From Sipunculus nudus (lineage: Eukaryota > Annelida > Sipuncula > Golfingiida > Sipunculidae): DNA of 64,000 nt. A model generated the notes under the pieces. It was given only the letters and a program-made list of their open reading frames with translations, was not told the origin of the DNA and ran no database searches. Positions 44,937-53,414 of the stretch are shown here, one piece after another (the stretch's first letter is position 1; every line of letters starts with the position of its first letter). The DNA lies in contig JAPPUL010000069.1 of NCBI GenBank assembly GCA_026874595.1, forward strand, positions 560,001 through 624,000, read 5' to 3'. Position numbers and translations under genes: made by a program.

Positions 44937-47351
44937 TTACTTGCTTGTGTATACCTCTACTCCTCTCCATACGCTTGGCAGGCCTTCTGATAAGTATTTT
45001 TCACAGCGTCCTATGAAAGCTCGTGCTGCTGTGTCTAGCCTTAACATATTTACTTCTTTAAATACCTTGTGCGCTTCCTTTAAATTGCCTGCTGTGTATT
45101 CCTTTAAACCAGATTCGTAAAGCCCTACAAACTCTATCTCCTGTTTTGTCATATTCTCATGAAAGTCTATTACCTCGTATATGCCCAATGGCTCGCTCTT
45201 TCCTTTAACTGCTACTATGTCCAGCTTCCTCGTGAATATCCTGTCGCTTATAAGTTTTTGTGTCGTGTCACTACAGATTATATTTGTTCCATAATAGCTA
45301 TTTAAACTCTCAAGTCGACTACATACGTTTACTGCATCTCCCAATATTGTATAATTCATTCTGCCCTCTGAACCCATGTTCCCTACTATTGCCTCTCCTG
45401 TATGTATTGCTATCCTAGATGCAAAAAGCGGTTTGCTCTCCGGCTTCCATTTCGCATACCTAAGCATTGATAAGCGCTTTTGACTCTCTATACCTACTTT
45501 GCAAGCCAAATATGCTCCATCGTCACACGGTTCTGGCGCTCCCCAAAAGGACATTATTGCATCTCCTATATATTTGTCTAGTGTTCCTTTATTTGTATGT
45601 ATTATCTCGCTCATCTCCTCTAAATACTCGCCTAAATACATTACCAGATCCTTAGGATTTAATGACTCTGAGAGGTTTGTAAATTCTATTATATCTGAGA
45701 AAAAGATTGATATCTTTTTACTCGTTCCTCCAAGCTTTGCTTCCTCTCCTGACCTTATTAGTTGCTTTACTAGCTTTGATGGTACGTATTTCTCAAACGA
45801 TCTAAGCCCCTTTACCATATTATCTACTGCATTAACCATCTGGTTTATCTCCACCAATGGCGACTTTATATTTATTAGCGCTGTTAAATCAAATTCTGCT
45901 ACACGTCTTGTCGTATCTGATAAACGGTAGAGAGGGGTTGATATCTTTGAAAAGATATATATACTAAACAAAAACAAAAAGATAGTCGTGAACACCGATA
46001 TCCCGATAACTATATATGTGTTACTATTTATCTCTCCAAGAAAATCTTCTTCTGGAATTATTATCCCTACTATCCAGTTAAGTCCTGTCTCAGCCGGAAA
46101 GGGAAATAATACTCCTATCTTTGCAATCCCTCCATAATCATATTTATATGCATCCTCTCGAGTAAGCCTATATCCATTAACATCTGAGACTAGTATGCCT
46201 TGCGCCTTCCCCTCCTCTATCAGACTATTATATATCTTGTCTTTTAGCTTGTCTACCCCTGTTAACGTAAAATCATAGCCTATTATATTTGTTGCGTCTA
46301 TTTTACTGTATCTTGGAGTTTGGGTTATTAAATTCCTAAGCTCTCGCTTTATTAACTCCTCTTTATTAAAATTATATCCTCCCTTAGTTGCGCTTGGACT
46401 GTAGGCTAGCATATCCCCTCCCTCTGTCATTATAAATACTTTCCCGGATTTCCCTACATCTAAATTAGCTAGGTATTTTGCTGATATGTTATATATTGTA
46501 AGGCTTACACTTATTGCTCCAACTATTTGCCCTTTTGCCCCCAATAACGGATTCGAGCATGATATGCCTGGTACCTGATCCGAGTAAAATACATACGGCT
46601 TAGTCCAAAATGATTTTATCTCCTCCCTATTCTCATTCCAAGACTTATACTCCTTCTCCGCTCCCAAAAACCAAGGCCTAAGCAATACATTATAGGCCTT
46701 GCTTGAGGGACTTAGCTCATTACCAAAATCATATCTATCGTCCGCTTTCCCGTATAAATAGTACTCCGGATTGCTGTGATACCAACACGTTATCCCAAGT
46801 CCTTTCTCTTTATAATGATACACGTACTTCATTGAGAAACTTCCATCCGGCATCCGCTTTAACATCACTTTGTCTTTTGCATAATTTCCGTAGTTTATTA
46901 GATTGATTTGCTCATGTGTTTTTAGATATCCTTCAAATAACTTAAGGATGCCTATACTCTTTGATGTCTTTTCTAACAAAAATGTTTTAAGCTCTGTTTC
47001 GCTTATCTTATTCTTTTGAAGCTCTGTCTTATCAAAATACTCAAGCATTGCATCAACTCGTCTTGCATTCTCTTTATACTCTTTACTCTCTTTAGTATAA
47101 TATTTGCCTTGCAACTCCGGTAACAAAAGGTTAGCTGACATCTGGCGAGTTATCTCTCCTACCTCTCGGGCGGGATCAAGAAAACTTACTGTCTCCTTTA
47201 CCACCGACTCCTTTACCACCTCTACAACCTCATCTAATAAACTGTTTACTGAATTCTTGCTTGATATATAATAGGTTACTATTATTATACTTGAACTTAT
47301 TATCACTAACAATACAAAAAATATCGGAACGCTACGTCTTACTGATATCAA
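44937..47351 (-). CDS. Membrane receptor adenylate cyclase (Cache-HAMP-class III cyclase)
   Basis: 804 residues. An N-terminal membrane helix (residues 9-30), a periplasmic sensor region of Cache type (about 35-430), a second helix (YIVIGISVFTTIFLFLFSIYIF), a HAMP linker, and a class III cyclase domain. Metal-binding aspartates are in FFSDIIEFTNLSE and KYIGDAIMSFWG; Lys in LDKYIGD and Asp in TILGDAVNVCSRLE are the adenine-selecting pair, and the transition-state Asn and Arg are present, so ATP is the likely substrate. The start is TTG with GGGG nine bases upstream. A C-terminal helical tail follows. It lies between the amidase and the sucrose cluster. Confidence 0.88.
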   Translation of the reverse strand: MISVRRSVPIFFVLLVIISSSIIIVTYYISSKNSVNSLLDEVVEVVKESVVKETVSFLDPAREVGEITRQMSANLLLPELQGKYYTKESKEYKENARRVDAMLEYFDKTELQKNKISETELKTFLLEKTSKSIGILKLFEGYLKTHEQINLINYGNYAKDKVMLKRMPDGSFSMKYVYHYKEKGLGITCWYHSNPEYYLYGKADDRYDFGNELSPSSKAYNVLLRPWFLGAEKEYKSWNENREEIKSFWTKPYVFYSDQVPGISCSNPLLGAKGQIVGAISVSLTIYNISAKYLANLDVGKSGKVFIMTEGGDMLAYSPSATKGGYNFNKEELIKRELRNLITQTPRYSKIDATNIIGYDFTLTGVDKLKDKIYNSLIEEGKAQGILVSDVNGYRLTREDAYKYDYGGIAKIGVLFPFPAETGLNWIVGIIIPEEDFLGEINSNTYIVIGISVFTTIFLFLFSIYIFSKISTPLYRLSDTTRRVAEFDLTALINIKSPLVEINQMVNAVDNMVKGLRSFEKYVPSKLVKQLIRSGEEAKLGGTSKKISIFFSDIIEFTNLSESLNPKDLVMYLGEYLEEMSEIIHTNKGTLDKYIGDAIMSFWGAPEPCDDGAYLACKVGIESQKRLSMLRYAKWKPESKPLFASRIAIHTGEAIVGNMGSEGRMNYTILGDAVNVCSRLESLNSYYGTNIICSDTTQKLISDRIFTRKLDIVAVKGKSEPLGIYEVIDFHENMTKQEIEFVGLYESGLKEYTAGNLKEAHKVFKEVNMLRLDTAARAFIGRCEKYLSEGLPSVWRGVEVYTSK

Positions 47352-47419
47352 TTACTTGTACCCCAGGTTTAACACATTTGTAAATCTATATTTTCTAACA
47401 CCTTAAGTCTTTACTGCCA

Positions 47420-48481
47420 TTAGTTATCTTTCACATTACTATCATTTACATATTTTATTATCCCTTTCGCTAAACCATTTACTAGCTTCGTTTGATACCC
47501 TTTAGTTAATAACTTTTCTGCTTCTCTCTCGTTTGTTAAAAAACCTATCTCTACCAAGATCGCAGGCATCGTGTTGTTTGTTACCACAAAATATGCTTTG
47601 TTACTTTTTATACCACGATTACTCGCATGACGCCATACTGCCGCATATAATGATTCGTGTACGTATAATGCAAGCTCGTTTGAACGCCTGCTTATATTTA
47701 AATCATATATTATCGACAATGCATTATTTGTTTCTTTATCTTTTGTTAGAACCTTTGTTAGTTTCGACAATTCTGTCTCTCTTTTGCTACTATCTCCTTC
47801 CGTTTTATAGGCTGAATAGAAAAATGTCTCTATTCCTTGTGTTTCCTTACTTAACGACGCATTTGCATGGATACTTATAAATATCCCTCCCCCTCCATGT
47901 CGACTTATATAACCATTTACCAGCTTTGCTCTATCTTCTAATGTTAAGTATTTATCCTCTTTTCGAGTTAAGTATATTTTTATACCTTTTAACTCCTCTT
48001 TTAACCTAGTATATAATTTCTTGCTAACTAAAAGATTTAAATCCTTCTCCTCTATTCCATTATTTACATTGCCTGGATCCCTCCCTCCATGTCCAGGATC
48101 AAGTACTATATAGTCTACCCGCCTGTTTTTTCTACTTTTAAGAATTTTAAGACCATTAGAATCTTCGCTTCCCTTTAATATCAACTGCGCAAGCTCGTAA
48201 GGCAGGTAATATGCTCCCCCACGCTTTACTATTTCTTCCTCCAAAAGATATACTTCCTTCCCTGCAAGTACCAGCTTCGTGTCTCCCGTAAATTTATACT
48301 TACGTCCATTGGCTTCTATCGTTAGAATCCCTTCCTCGTATTCTACGTACAATACAAAACCGTGCTTCATACAAAAATCACGCGCCTCTACGTAATTTAC
48401 TAATATCCTGCTAGATAATAATCTGACTGTCATCAAAACCATTAGCAGCACCAGCATATACTTTATTACGCTTAATCTCAA
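47420..48481 (-). CDS. N-acetylmuramoyl-L-alanine amidase (AmiC type)
   Basis: 353 residues. A signal/anchor helix (about 6-25) is followed by an AMIN/copper-amine-oxidase-like small domain and the Amidase_3 catalytic domain: zinc ligands in LDPGHGGRDPG, GIEEKDLN and ISIHANAS, and the catalytic Glu in LVEIGFLTN. It cleaves peptide stems from peptidoglycan in the periplasm, usually at division. No LysM or SPOR domain. The apparent start is TTG; a weak ribosome-binding site leaves it uncertain. 68 bp before the cyclase gene. Confidence 0.88.
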   Translation of the reverse strand: MRLSVIKYMLVLLMVLMTVRLLSSRILVNYVEARDFCMKHGFVLYVEYEEGILTIEANGRKYKFTGDTKLVLAGKEVYLLEEEIVKRGGAYYLPYELAQLILKGSEDSNGLKILKSRKNRRVDYIVLDPGHGGRDPGNVNNGIEEKDLNLLVSKKLYTRLKEELKGIKIYLTRKEDKYLTLEDRAKLVNGYISRHGGGGIFISIHANASLSKETQGIETFFYSAYKTEGDSSKRETELSKLTKVLTKDKETNNALSIIYDLNISRRSNELALYVHESLYAAVWRHASNRGIKSNKAYFVVTNNTMPAILVEIGFLTNEREAEKLLTKGYQTKLVNGLAKGIIKYVNDSNVKDN

Positions 48482-48675
48482 TTCTAGTTTTGGCTAACCT
48501 CTATTTCTAATTACTTAAGACTCCTTTCATATACCAGCACTTTGCATATTCATACATCTTTCCTGCATCCACTTGCATTATCGCATTATTTCTTACTATT
48601 AAAAGCTTTTTAACTCATTTTTTTATATCAACCAGCTCATTAGTTTTATCTTTCCTTTTTAATCCGATCAGATAC

Positions 48676-50979
48676 TCATTCTAAGTACTTAAGCACTATT
48701 CCTTCCGTTAAAAGCTCCGGCAACAATACTACTCTCTCCCCAGGCTTATAAAGCGCATACACAGGCACCGCGTTCTTTCCTAACTTGCGAAGCGCTTGCC
48801 CTATCTTATCACTCGGTCTTGTCCAATCCGCCTCAAACGCTTTTATCTTAAGCTCCATAAAACGCTTCTCTACTCTATCTGATTTTAACGCTAGTTTGTT
48901 CGTTTGGCAGGTTATGCACCACGCCGCTGTGAAGTTTATAAACACTATCTCTCCCGATTTGCGGTATCTAATTACCTCTTCTGCATTGTAAGAAAGCCAT
49001 TCTACTCGCCCCCCCTCTTCCTTACTTGACAACACATCCCCAGATGCATAGCTATCTCTTATTATATAAAACCCAAGCCCTACAAAGAATATACTTAACA
49101 AAACCCCTACACCCTTAACCATACCAACCCTTCTAGAACCTACTCCGTTAGTTTTCCCATATACCCATAACCCAACGCTTATTAATATTAATGACACCAG
49201 GTAATACACTGCTTTGTCTATATCACTTTGTTTGCCCAGTATCCATACGAAATATAGGGTCGTAAGCAATAACAAAAAACCCATCACCTCCTTAAGCACT
49301 AGCATCCAAGCCCCTGGCTTCGGTATGAAATTTAGAAGCTTCGGTTTAAACGCTATAACCAAATAGGGAAACGATATCCCAAGCCCTATCGATGTGAATA
49401 TTAAAAGTATTATAACATCATCTTGCGCTATCGCAAAGCCTAATGCTGTCCCCAAAAATGGTGCCGAACACGGAGTTGCTGATATCGTTATCATTACCCC
49501 CATCATAAACGATTTTAACATACTACCATATTCGCTCCCTACTCCACCGTACTTGCTAAGACTTACTCCTATCTCGAATACCCCAAACAGATTAAGCGCA
49601 AATACTAAAAAAAATACCCCCAAGAGCATTACAAATAATGAGTCTTGTAATTGATAACCCCAGCCTCGTATGTCCCCTCCGTGTTTTAACAATATTAAAA
49701 AGCCAGATAATATCCAAAGTGAGACCAAAACGCCTAGCGTGAATAATATCCCATTTACCTTTATTCCCCTACCGCTCTTCCCGCCTTGCTCCGCAAAACT
49801 TAATATCTTTAGCGACATCACAGGTAGCACGCACGGCATCAAATTTAATATTATTCCCCCTATAAATCCAAAGAGTATTACCACCAGCAAAGATGTGCTC
49901 CCTATAGCTCCTGCATCTTCAGATGCTCCCTCTTCTACTCCCCCTTCTGCAACAGATGCATAACCAAGCCCATTCCTTACCTCCCTTAACAAAAGTTCAG
50001 ACCCCTCTCCTAACTCTTTGAATCTATAAGACTCAAACTTCCCTCCCGAAAATCCCAAAAGCCTCTCAGAAAGCTCAATGCCACCTTCTGCCGATAACAC
50101 ACCACCAAGCCCTTTCGGATAATCCAATACCCCCACCTTTAGATAACTTTTACCCTCATACTCAAAATACTCCTGCCCCATACTCGCTTTCATCTTAGTA
50201 CTTTCTCCAAAAAAATATACACCCTCCCCCCTCTTTCCTAAACGCTCACTTAAAGTCCCTCCTAACTCCTTCGAGAACTTTATATATATCCACTTCCCCT
50301 TACCTTTTCCCTTCTTAACATTCGATTTGCCTAAAGCTTTATCCCCTTTATCCCCTTTATCCCCACCTATAACATTCCCTTCCATAAACTTTAGTTTGCC
50401 ATAACTTAGTAAGTTAGCACTCTCTACCTTCAACGGTAACTTATTCTTTACACTACCATACTCCCTTTCCCATAAAACATTTTTACGCTCTTGACCTACC
50501 TTAAGCTCCATATCAAGCTCTTCAACTCGGGGGGCAAGGCAGACTTTCTCGCATAACAAATATTCTACTTGCACTTTTAACCTTATAGCCTCCTTTATAG
50601 CTTCTTTAACCACAAAATCGTACACGAATGAAGCACTGTTACTATACCCATACGTTATTAAGCCCACTGTGTCAAATGTATGCGGGCGTTCCCAACTTGA
50701 GTTTTCTTCCTTTATCTCTTTTGGTGTTTTGATTTTTATCTTTGTTGCAAGCCCTCCATCCCCCGGATAACGCCAGTAGATATGCCAGCCCTCTTTTAAA
50801 ACCGCTTTTAACAGTATCTTAAAGCGAGTGCCTGCTTGCCCCGATATCTCCTTCTTCTCCTCCACCAACCTAAAACTTATATAATCCCTTTCTACATAAC
50901 GCTTCTCTACTCCATACATCCTGCCTGCCAGCAACATCAAAAGTAGCACAAAGCATATCGTACGATATAATACTTGCAT
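48676..50979 (-). CDS. DsbD/ScsB-like thiol:disulfide interchange protein
   Basis: 767 residues with a signal peptide, a periplasmic N-terminal domain with the cysteine pair LLCEKVCLAP, an eight-helix DsbD core carrying LMPCVLPVMSLK and ATPCSAPFLG, and a C-terminal thioredoxin domain with AAWCITCQTN. It carries reducing power from cytoplasmic thioredoxin to periplasmic proteins. The linker contains a 9-bp triplicate coding GDKGDKGDK. Downstream of soeC on the same strand across a 13-bp repeat array, so perhaps transcribed with the soe genes. It is the reductive counterpart to the VKOR-DsbA oxidant at 5550-6839. Confidence 0.88.
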   Translation of the reverse strand: MQVLYRTICFVLLLMLLAGRMYGVEKRYVERDYISFRLVEEKKEISGQAGTRFKILLKAVLKEGWHIYWRYPGDGGLATKIKIKTPKEIKEENSSWERPHTFDTVGLITYGYSNSASFVYDFVVKEAIKEAIRLKVQVEYLLCEKVCLAPRVEELDMELKVGQERKNVLWEREYGSVKNKLPLKVESANLLSYGKLKFMEGNVIGGDKGDKGDKALGKSNVKKGKGKGKWIYIKFSKELGGTLSERLGKRGEGVYFFGESTKMKASMGQEYFEYEGKSYLKVGVLDYPKGLGGVLSAEGGIELSERLLGFSGGKFESYRFKELGEGSELLLREVRNGLGYASVAEGGVEEGASEDAGAIGSTSLLVVILFGFIGGIILNLMPCVLPVMSLKILSFAEQGGKSGRGIKVNGILFTLGVLVSLWILSGFLILLKHGGDIRGWGYQLQDSLFVMLLGVFFLVFALNLFGVFEIGVSLSKYGGVGSEYGSMLKSFMMGVMITISATPCSAPFLGTALGFAIAQDDVIILLIFTSIGLGISFPYLVIAFKPKLLNFIPKPGAWMLVLKEVMGFLLLLTTLYFVWILGKQSDIDKAVYYLVSLILISVGLWVYGKTNGVGSRRVGMVKGVGVLLSIFFVGLGFYIIRDSYASGDVLSSKEEGGRVEWLSYNAEEVIRYRKSGEIVFINFTAAWCITCQTNKLALKSDRVEKRFMELKIKAFEADWTRPSDKIGQALRKLGKNAVPVYALYKPGERVVLLPELLTEGIVLKYLE

Positions 50980-51033
50980 AATTTCTCTTATCTCTAGTTT
51001 ACTATTAATATCTCTTCCCCTACAAACCCCATT

Positions 51034-51158
51034 CCTATTTCTTCTTCCTATTTCTTCTTCCTATTTCTTCTTCCTATTTCTTCTTCCTATTTCTTCTTCC
51101 TATTTCTTCTTCCTATTTCTTCTTCCTATTTCTTCTTCCTATTTCTTCTTCCTATTTC
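51034..51158. repeat. 13-bp tandem array between soeC and the dsbD-like gene
   Basis: Nine copies of CCTATTTCTTCTT starting at 51034, plus a partial one. On the mRNA strand the unit is AAGAAGAAATAGG. An adjacent region (about 51165-51222) has a duplicate of about 22 bp around CTAACCCCTCTTTCTG reaching into the end of soeC. Confidence 0.95.
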
Positions 51159-51204
51159 CACCCCCCTACTCTAACCCCCCTCTAACCCCTCTTTCTGCCC
51201 CTCT

Positions 51205-52251
51205 CTAACCCCTCTTTCTGCCCCAATATGGACTGTCTCCCTTCGCCTTCACCAATAACGGATTTGTGCCCTTGCTTGCGTATTTATATCTATTGTAATA
51301 TAAACTTTGTATATGATTGCCTTGTATGAAAAACAGTTTTCGGTCATTTATATAACCATATAACATCATAGCAATTCCAACTAGCCCTAGTACAAAGCCT
51401 AGTGTATAGGTTGACTCTTTGTACGTCGATAAAAAGAGCATTATAAACCATAGCACCATAGGTACTACAAAACCAAACACTACTATCAACACCTTATTAT
51501 TATCTATTTCTTCCTCTGGCATCGGATAGCTAAACTCTTTTGTATTGAAATGTTCATACGGTGTGCCCATGTCTGTTTGCCTTATATCTATACCTCCCTT
51601 TACTCCAAGAGCTTTGTTCAAATCTATTGGCTCGTATAAACGGTTTAGCATACTATATGTTAGCAATTTTAGCAAAGACAGCACTATCCCAAAAAATATC
51701 AACACCAGCCCCATAGGGTATAATAACTCGTTTGACAACGGATAGACATACCATAAAACTGTATAGACCACTCCAAGCCCTCCTGTTACTCCCATTAAGA
51801 AAAACATTATCGGGGTTGATAAATTTGCCCACTCCTTTACATATTTTATCGTTGTATAAAGCATTGACGACGATATCAAAAATGATACTGACCCCATTAC
51901 CGTAAATAAGGCTATCGCAAATTCATATCCCCTAAAAGCAGGGACAAACAATATTATCATATATAACACCGTCCCCCCAAACGCTATGCCGCCTGATAAC
52001 ACTTCTCGGGATAACCATGAGTGCCCTACCTTCTTTATTGCCTTCCATACCCTTAGTGGATGCCCTAGATGTTTTAGGCTTGATATCGTCCCTACTGTTT
52101 GCAGTATAAGCGATATCAACAATATTAAAAATGTTACATATACTGGCAACAAATACCCATACAAGAACTTTAGTACGAAAAGTACTATTATCATCCCTTG
52201 TCCAAGCCCGCTCATCACTGTTAGCATTATTAATGACATCTCCGGATGCAT
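51205..52251 (-). CDS. SoeC/DmsC-like membrane anchor of a molybdenum oxidoreductase
   Basis: 348 residues with eight or more predicted membrane helices. The N-terminus MHPEMSLIMLTVMSGLGQG and SSLKHLGHPLRVW...HSWLSREVLSGG match the DmsC family, which anchors Mo-enzymes and exchanges electrons with quinone. GAGG lies just upstream of the ATG. Third gene of the soeABC-like set; 202 bp of repeat-rich DNA separates it from soeB. Confidence 0.82.
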   Translation of the reverse strand: MHPEMSLIMLTVMSGLGQGMIIVLFVLKFLYGYLLPVYVTFLILLISLILQTVGTISSLKHLGHPLRVWKAIKKVGHSWLSREVLSGGIAFGGTVLYMIILFVPAFRGYEFAIALFTVMGSVSFLISSSMLYTTIKYVKEWANLSTPIMFFLMGVTGGLGVVYTVLWYVYPLSNELLYPMGLVLIFFGIVLSLLKLLTYSMLNRLYEPIDLNKALGVKGGIDIRQTDMGTPYEHFNTKEFSYPMPEEEIDNNKVLIVVFGFVVPMVLWFIMLFLSTYKESTYTLGFVLGLVGIAMMLYGYINDRKLFFIQGNHIQSLYYNRYKYASKGTNPLLVKAKGDSPYWGRKRG

Positions 52252-52334
52252 TTTTACCTCGCTTTTTTTATCCCTTTTTTCTTACTTTATTTTTTCTTAC
52301 TTTATTTTTTAAACTTTTACGTTTGTCTAAACTA

Positions 52335-52440
52335 CTACTTCTTTCTAGCATCCCTCCTGATAGCATTCACCCTCATCATCTTCACCCTCATCTTCACCCT
52401 CATCCCCCCTCTCATCCCCCTCTCATCCCCCCTCTCCTAC
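52335..52440 (-). repeat. Purine-rich repeats with a 26-codon mini-ORF between soeB and soeC
   Basis: On the mRNA strand a TAGGAGAGG ribosome-binding-like site is followed by ATG at 52426 (frame MRGG) whose TGA overlaps a second ATG at 52415. The latter opens a 26-codon frame (52415-52335) built of MRVK repeats, ending TAG. The repeats are 11- and 12-bp units. Whether it is translated is unknown. A 17-bp duplicate (TTTTTTCTTACTTTATT) lies nearer soeC at about 52283-52313. Confidence 0.5.
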
Positions 52441-52453
52441 AACTATTGTGCAT

Positions 52454-53152
52454 CTACTTACAGCTGCATACATGATCTATCGATACTTTAGTGTTCTTCT
52501 TTGGTATATAGTGATTTGCTGGGTTTGTTCCAGCCTCCGGCATCAGCTTATATCCATACCCTATCTCTATCGCTTTTGATGCCTCGCTTTCTGGATCGTT
52601 TATATCTCCAAATATCCTAGCCTTCGATGGACATGCCAATACGCACGCTGGTAAACGTTCTGCTTCCGGCAAGTCTTCATTGTATATCCTGTCTACGCAA
52701 AGTGTACATTTCTTCATCACTCCCTCTTTCTCGTCATATTCTCGACACCCATAAGGACACGCCCATGCGCAATATTTACACCCTATACAATCATCATAAT
52801 GTACTAATACTATTCCATCCTCTTCGCGCTTATAGGATGCCTCCGTCGGGCATACCTCCACACAGGGCGGATCTTCACAATGCATACACGACTTCGGCAG
52901 ATACATTATCTCCGTATTCGGAAACTGCCCAAGCTCGTATGTTTGTACCCGATTATACCATACCCCGCTTGGATCACTCCCATATGGATCTTTGTCCGGT
53001 AACGGTCCAAGCTCTCCTTGCGTGTTCCAAGACTTGCAATTTGTCGCACATGCATGGCAGCCTACACACGTATTTAAATCTATTACTAACGCAAGTTGTT
53101 TCTTCCTTTTGTTATTTATCTCGCTTTTGCTTTCGCTCTTTATATCGTTCAT
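52454..53152 (-). CDS. SoeB/DmsB-like four-cluster iron-sulfur subunit
   Basis: 232 residues with four ferredoxin-type cysteine motifs (CVGCHACATNC, CMHCEDPPCVEVC, CIGCKYCAWACPYG, CTLC...CVLAC), which carry electrons from the Mo subunit to the membrane subunit. No Tat signal, so cytoplasmic. The C-terminus ends in an extra cysteine pair (CSCK). AAAAGGAG precedes the ATG. Second gene of the soe-like operon. Confidence 0.9.
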   Translation of the reverse strand: MNDIKSESKSEINNKRKKQLALVIDLNTCVGCHACATNCKSWNTQGELGPLPDKDPYGSDPSGVWYNRVQTYELGQFPNTEIMYLPKSCMHCEDPPCVEVCPTEASYKREEDGIVLVHYDDCIGCKYCAWACPYGCREYDEKEGVMKKCTLCVDRIYNEDLPEAERLPACVLACPSKARIFGDINDPESEASKAIEIGYGYKLMPEAGTNPANHYIPKKNTKVSIDHVCSCK

Positions 53153-53233
53153 TTATTTGCTCCTTTTAGATTATCTTTCTATAATCCCCTTAACCTATCT
53201 TTTCAAAAGCTCCTTATCTCTTCTTATCTCTTC

Positions 53234-53367
53234 ATCCTATCATCTTTATCCTATCTCTTTATCCTATCTCTTTATCCTATCTCTTTATCCTATCATCTTT
53301 ATCCTATCATCTTTATCCTATCTCTTTATCCTATCATCTTTATCCTATCTCTTTATCCTATCTCTTA
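53234..53367. repeat. 13/14-bp tandem array between soeA and soeB
   Basis: Ten copies of ATCCTAT separated by either CTCTTT or CATCTTT, giving 13- and 14-bp units in mixed order. On the mRNA strand the 14-bp unit reads ATAGGATAAAGATG, i.e. AGGA followed by ATG; each such ATG opens a three-codon frame (ATG-ATA-GGA-TAA). Confidence 0.95.
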
Positions 53368-53414
53368 TACCCGTCTTTTAAACAAGCATAGCATTTTATA
53401 CTTTCATATAAGCA

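Noticed and set aside
53234-53367. CRISPR-like array
   Set aside because: Units are only 13-14 bp and directly adjacent, with no unique spacers and no cas genes.
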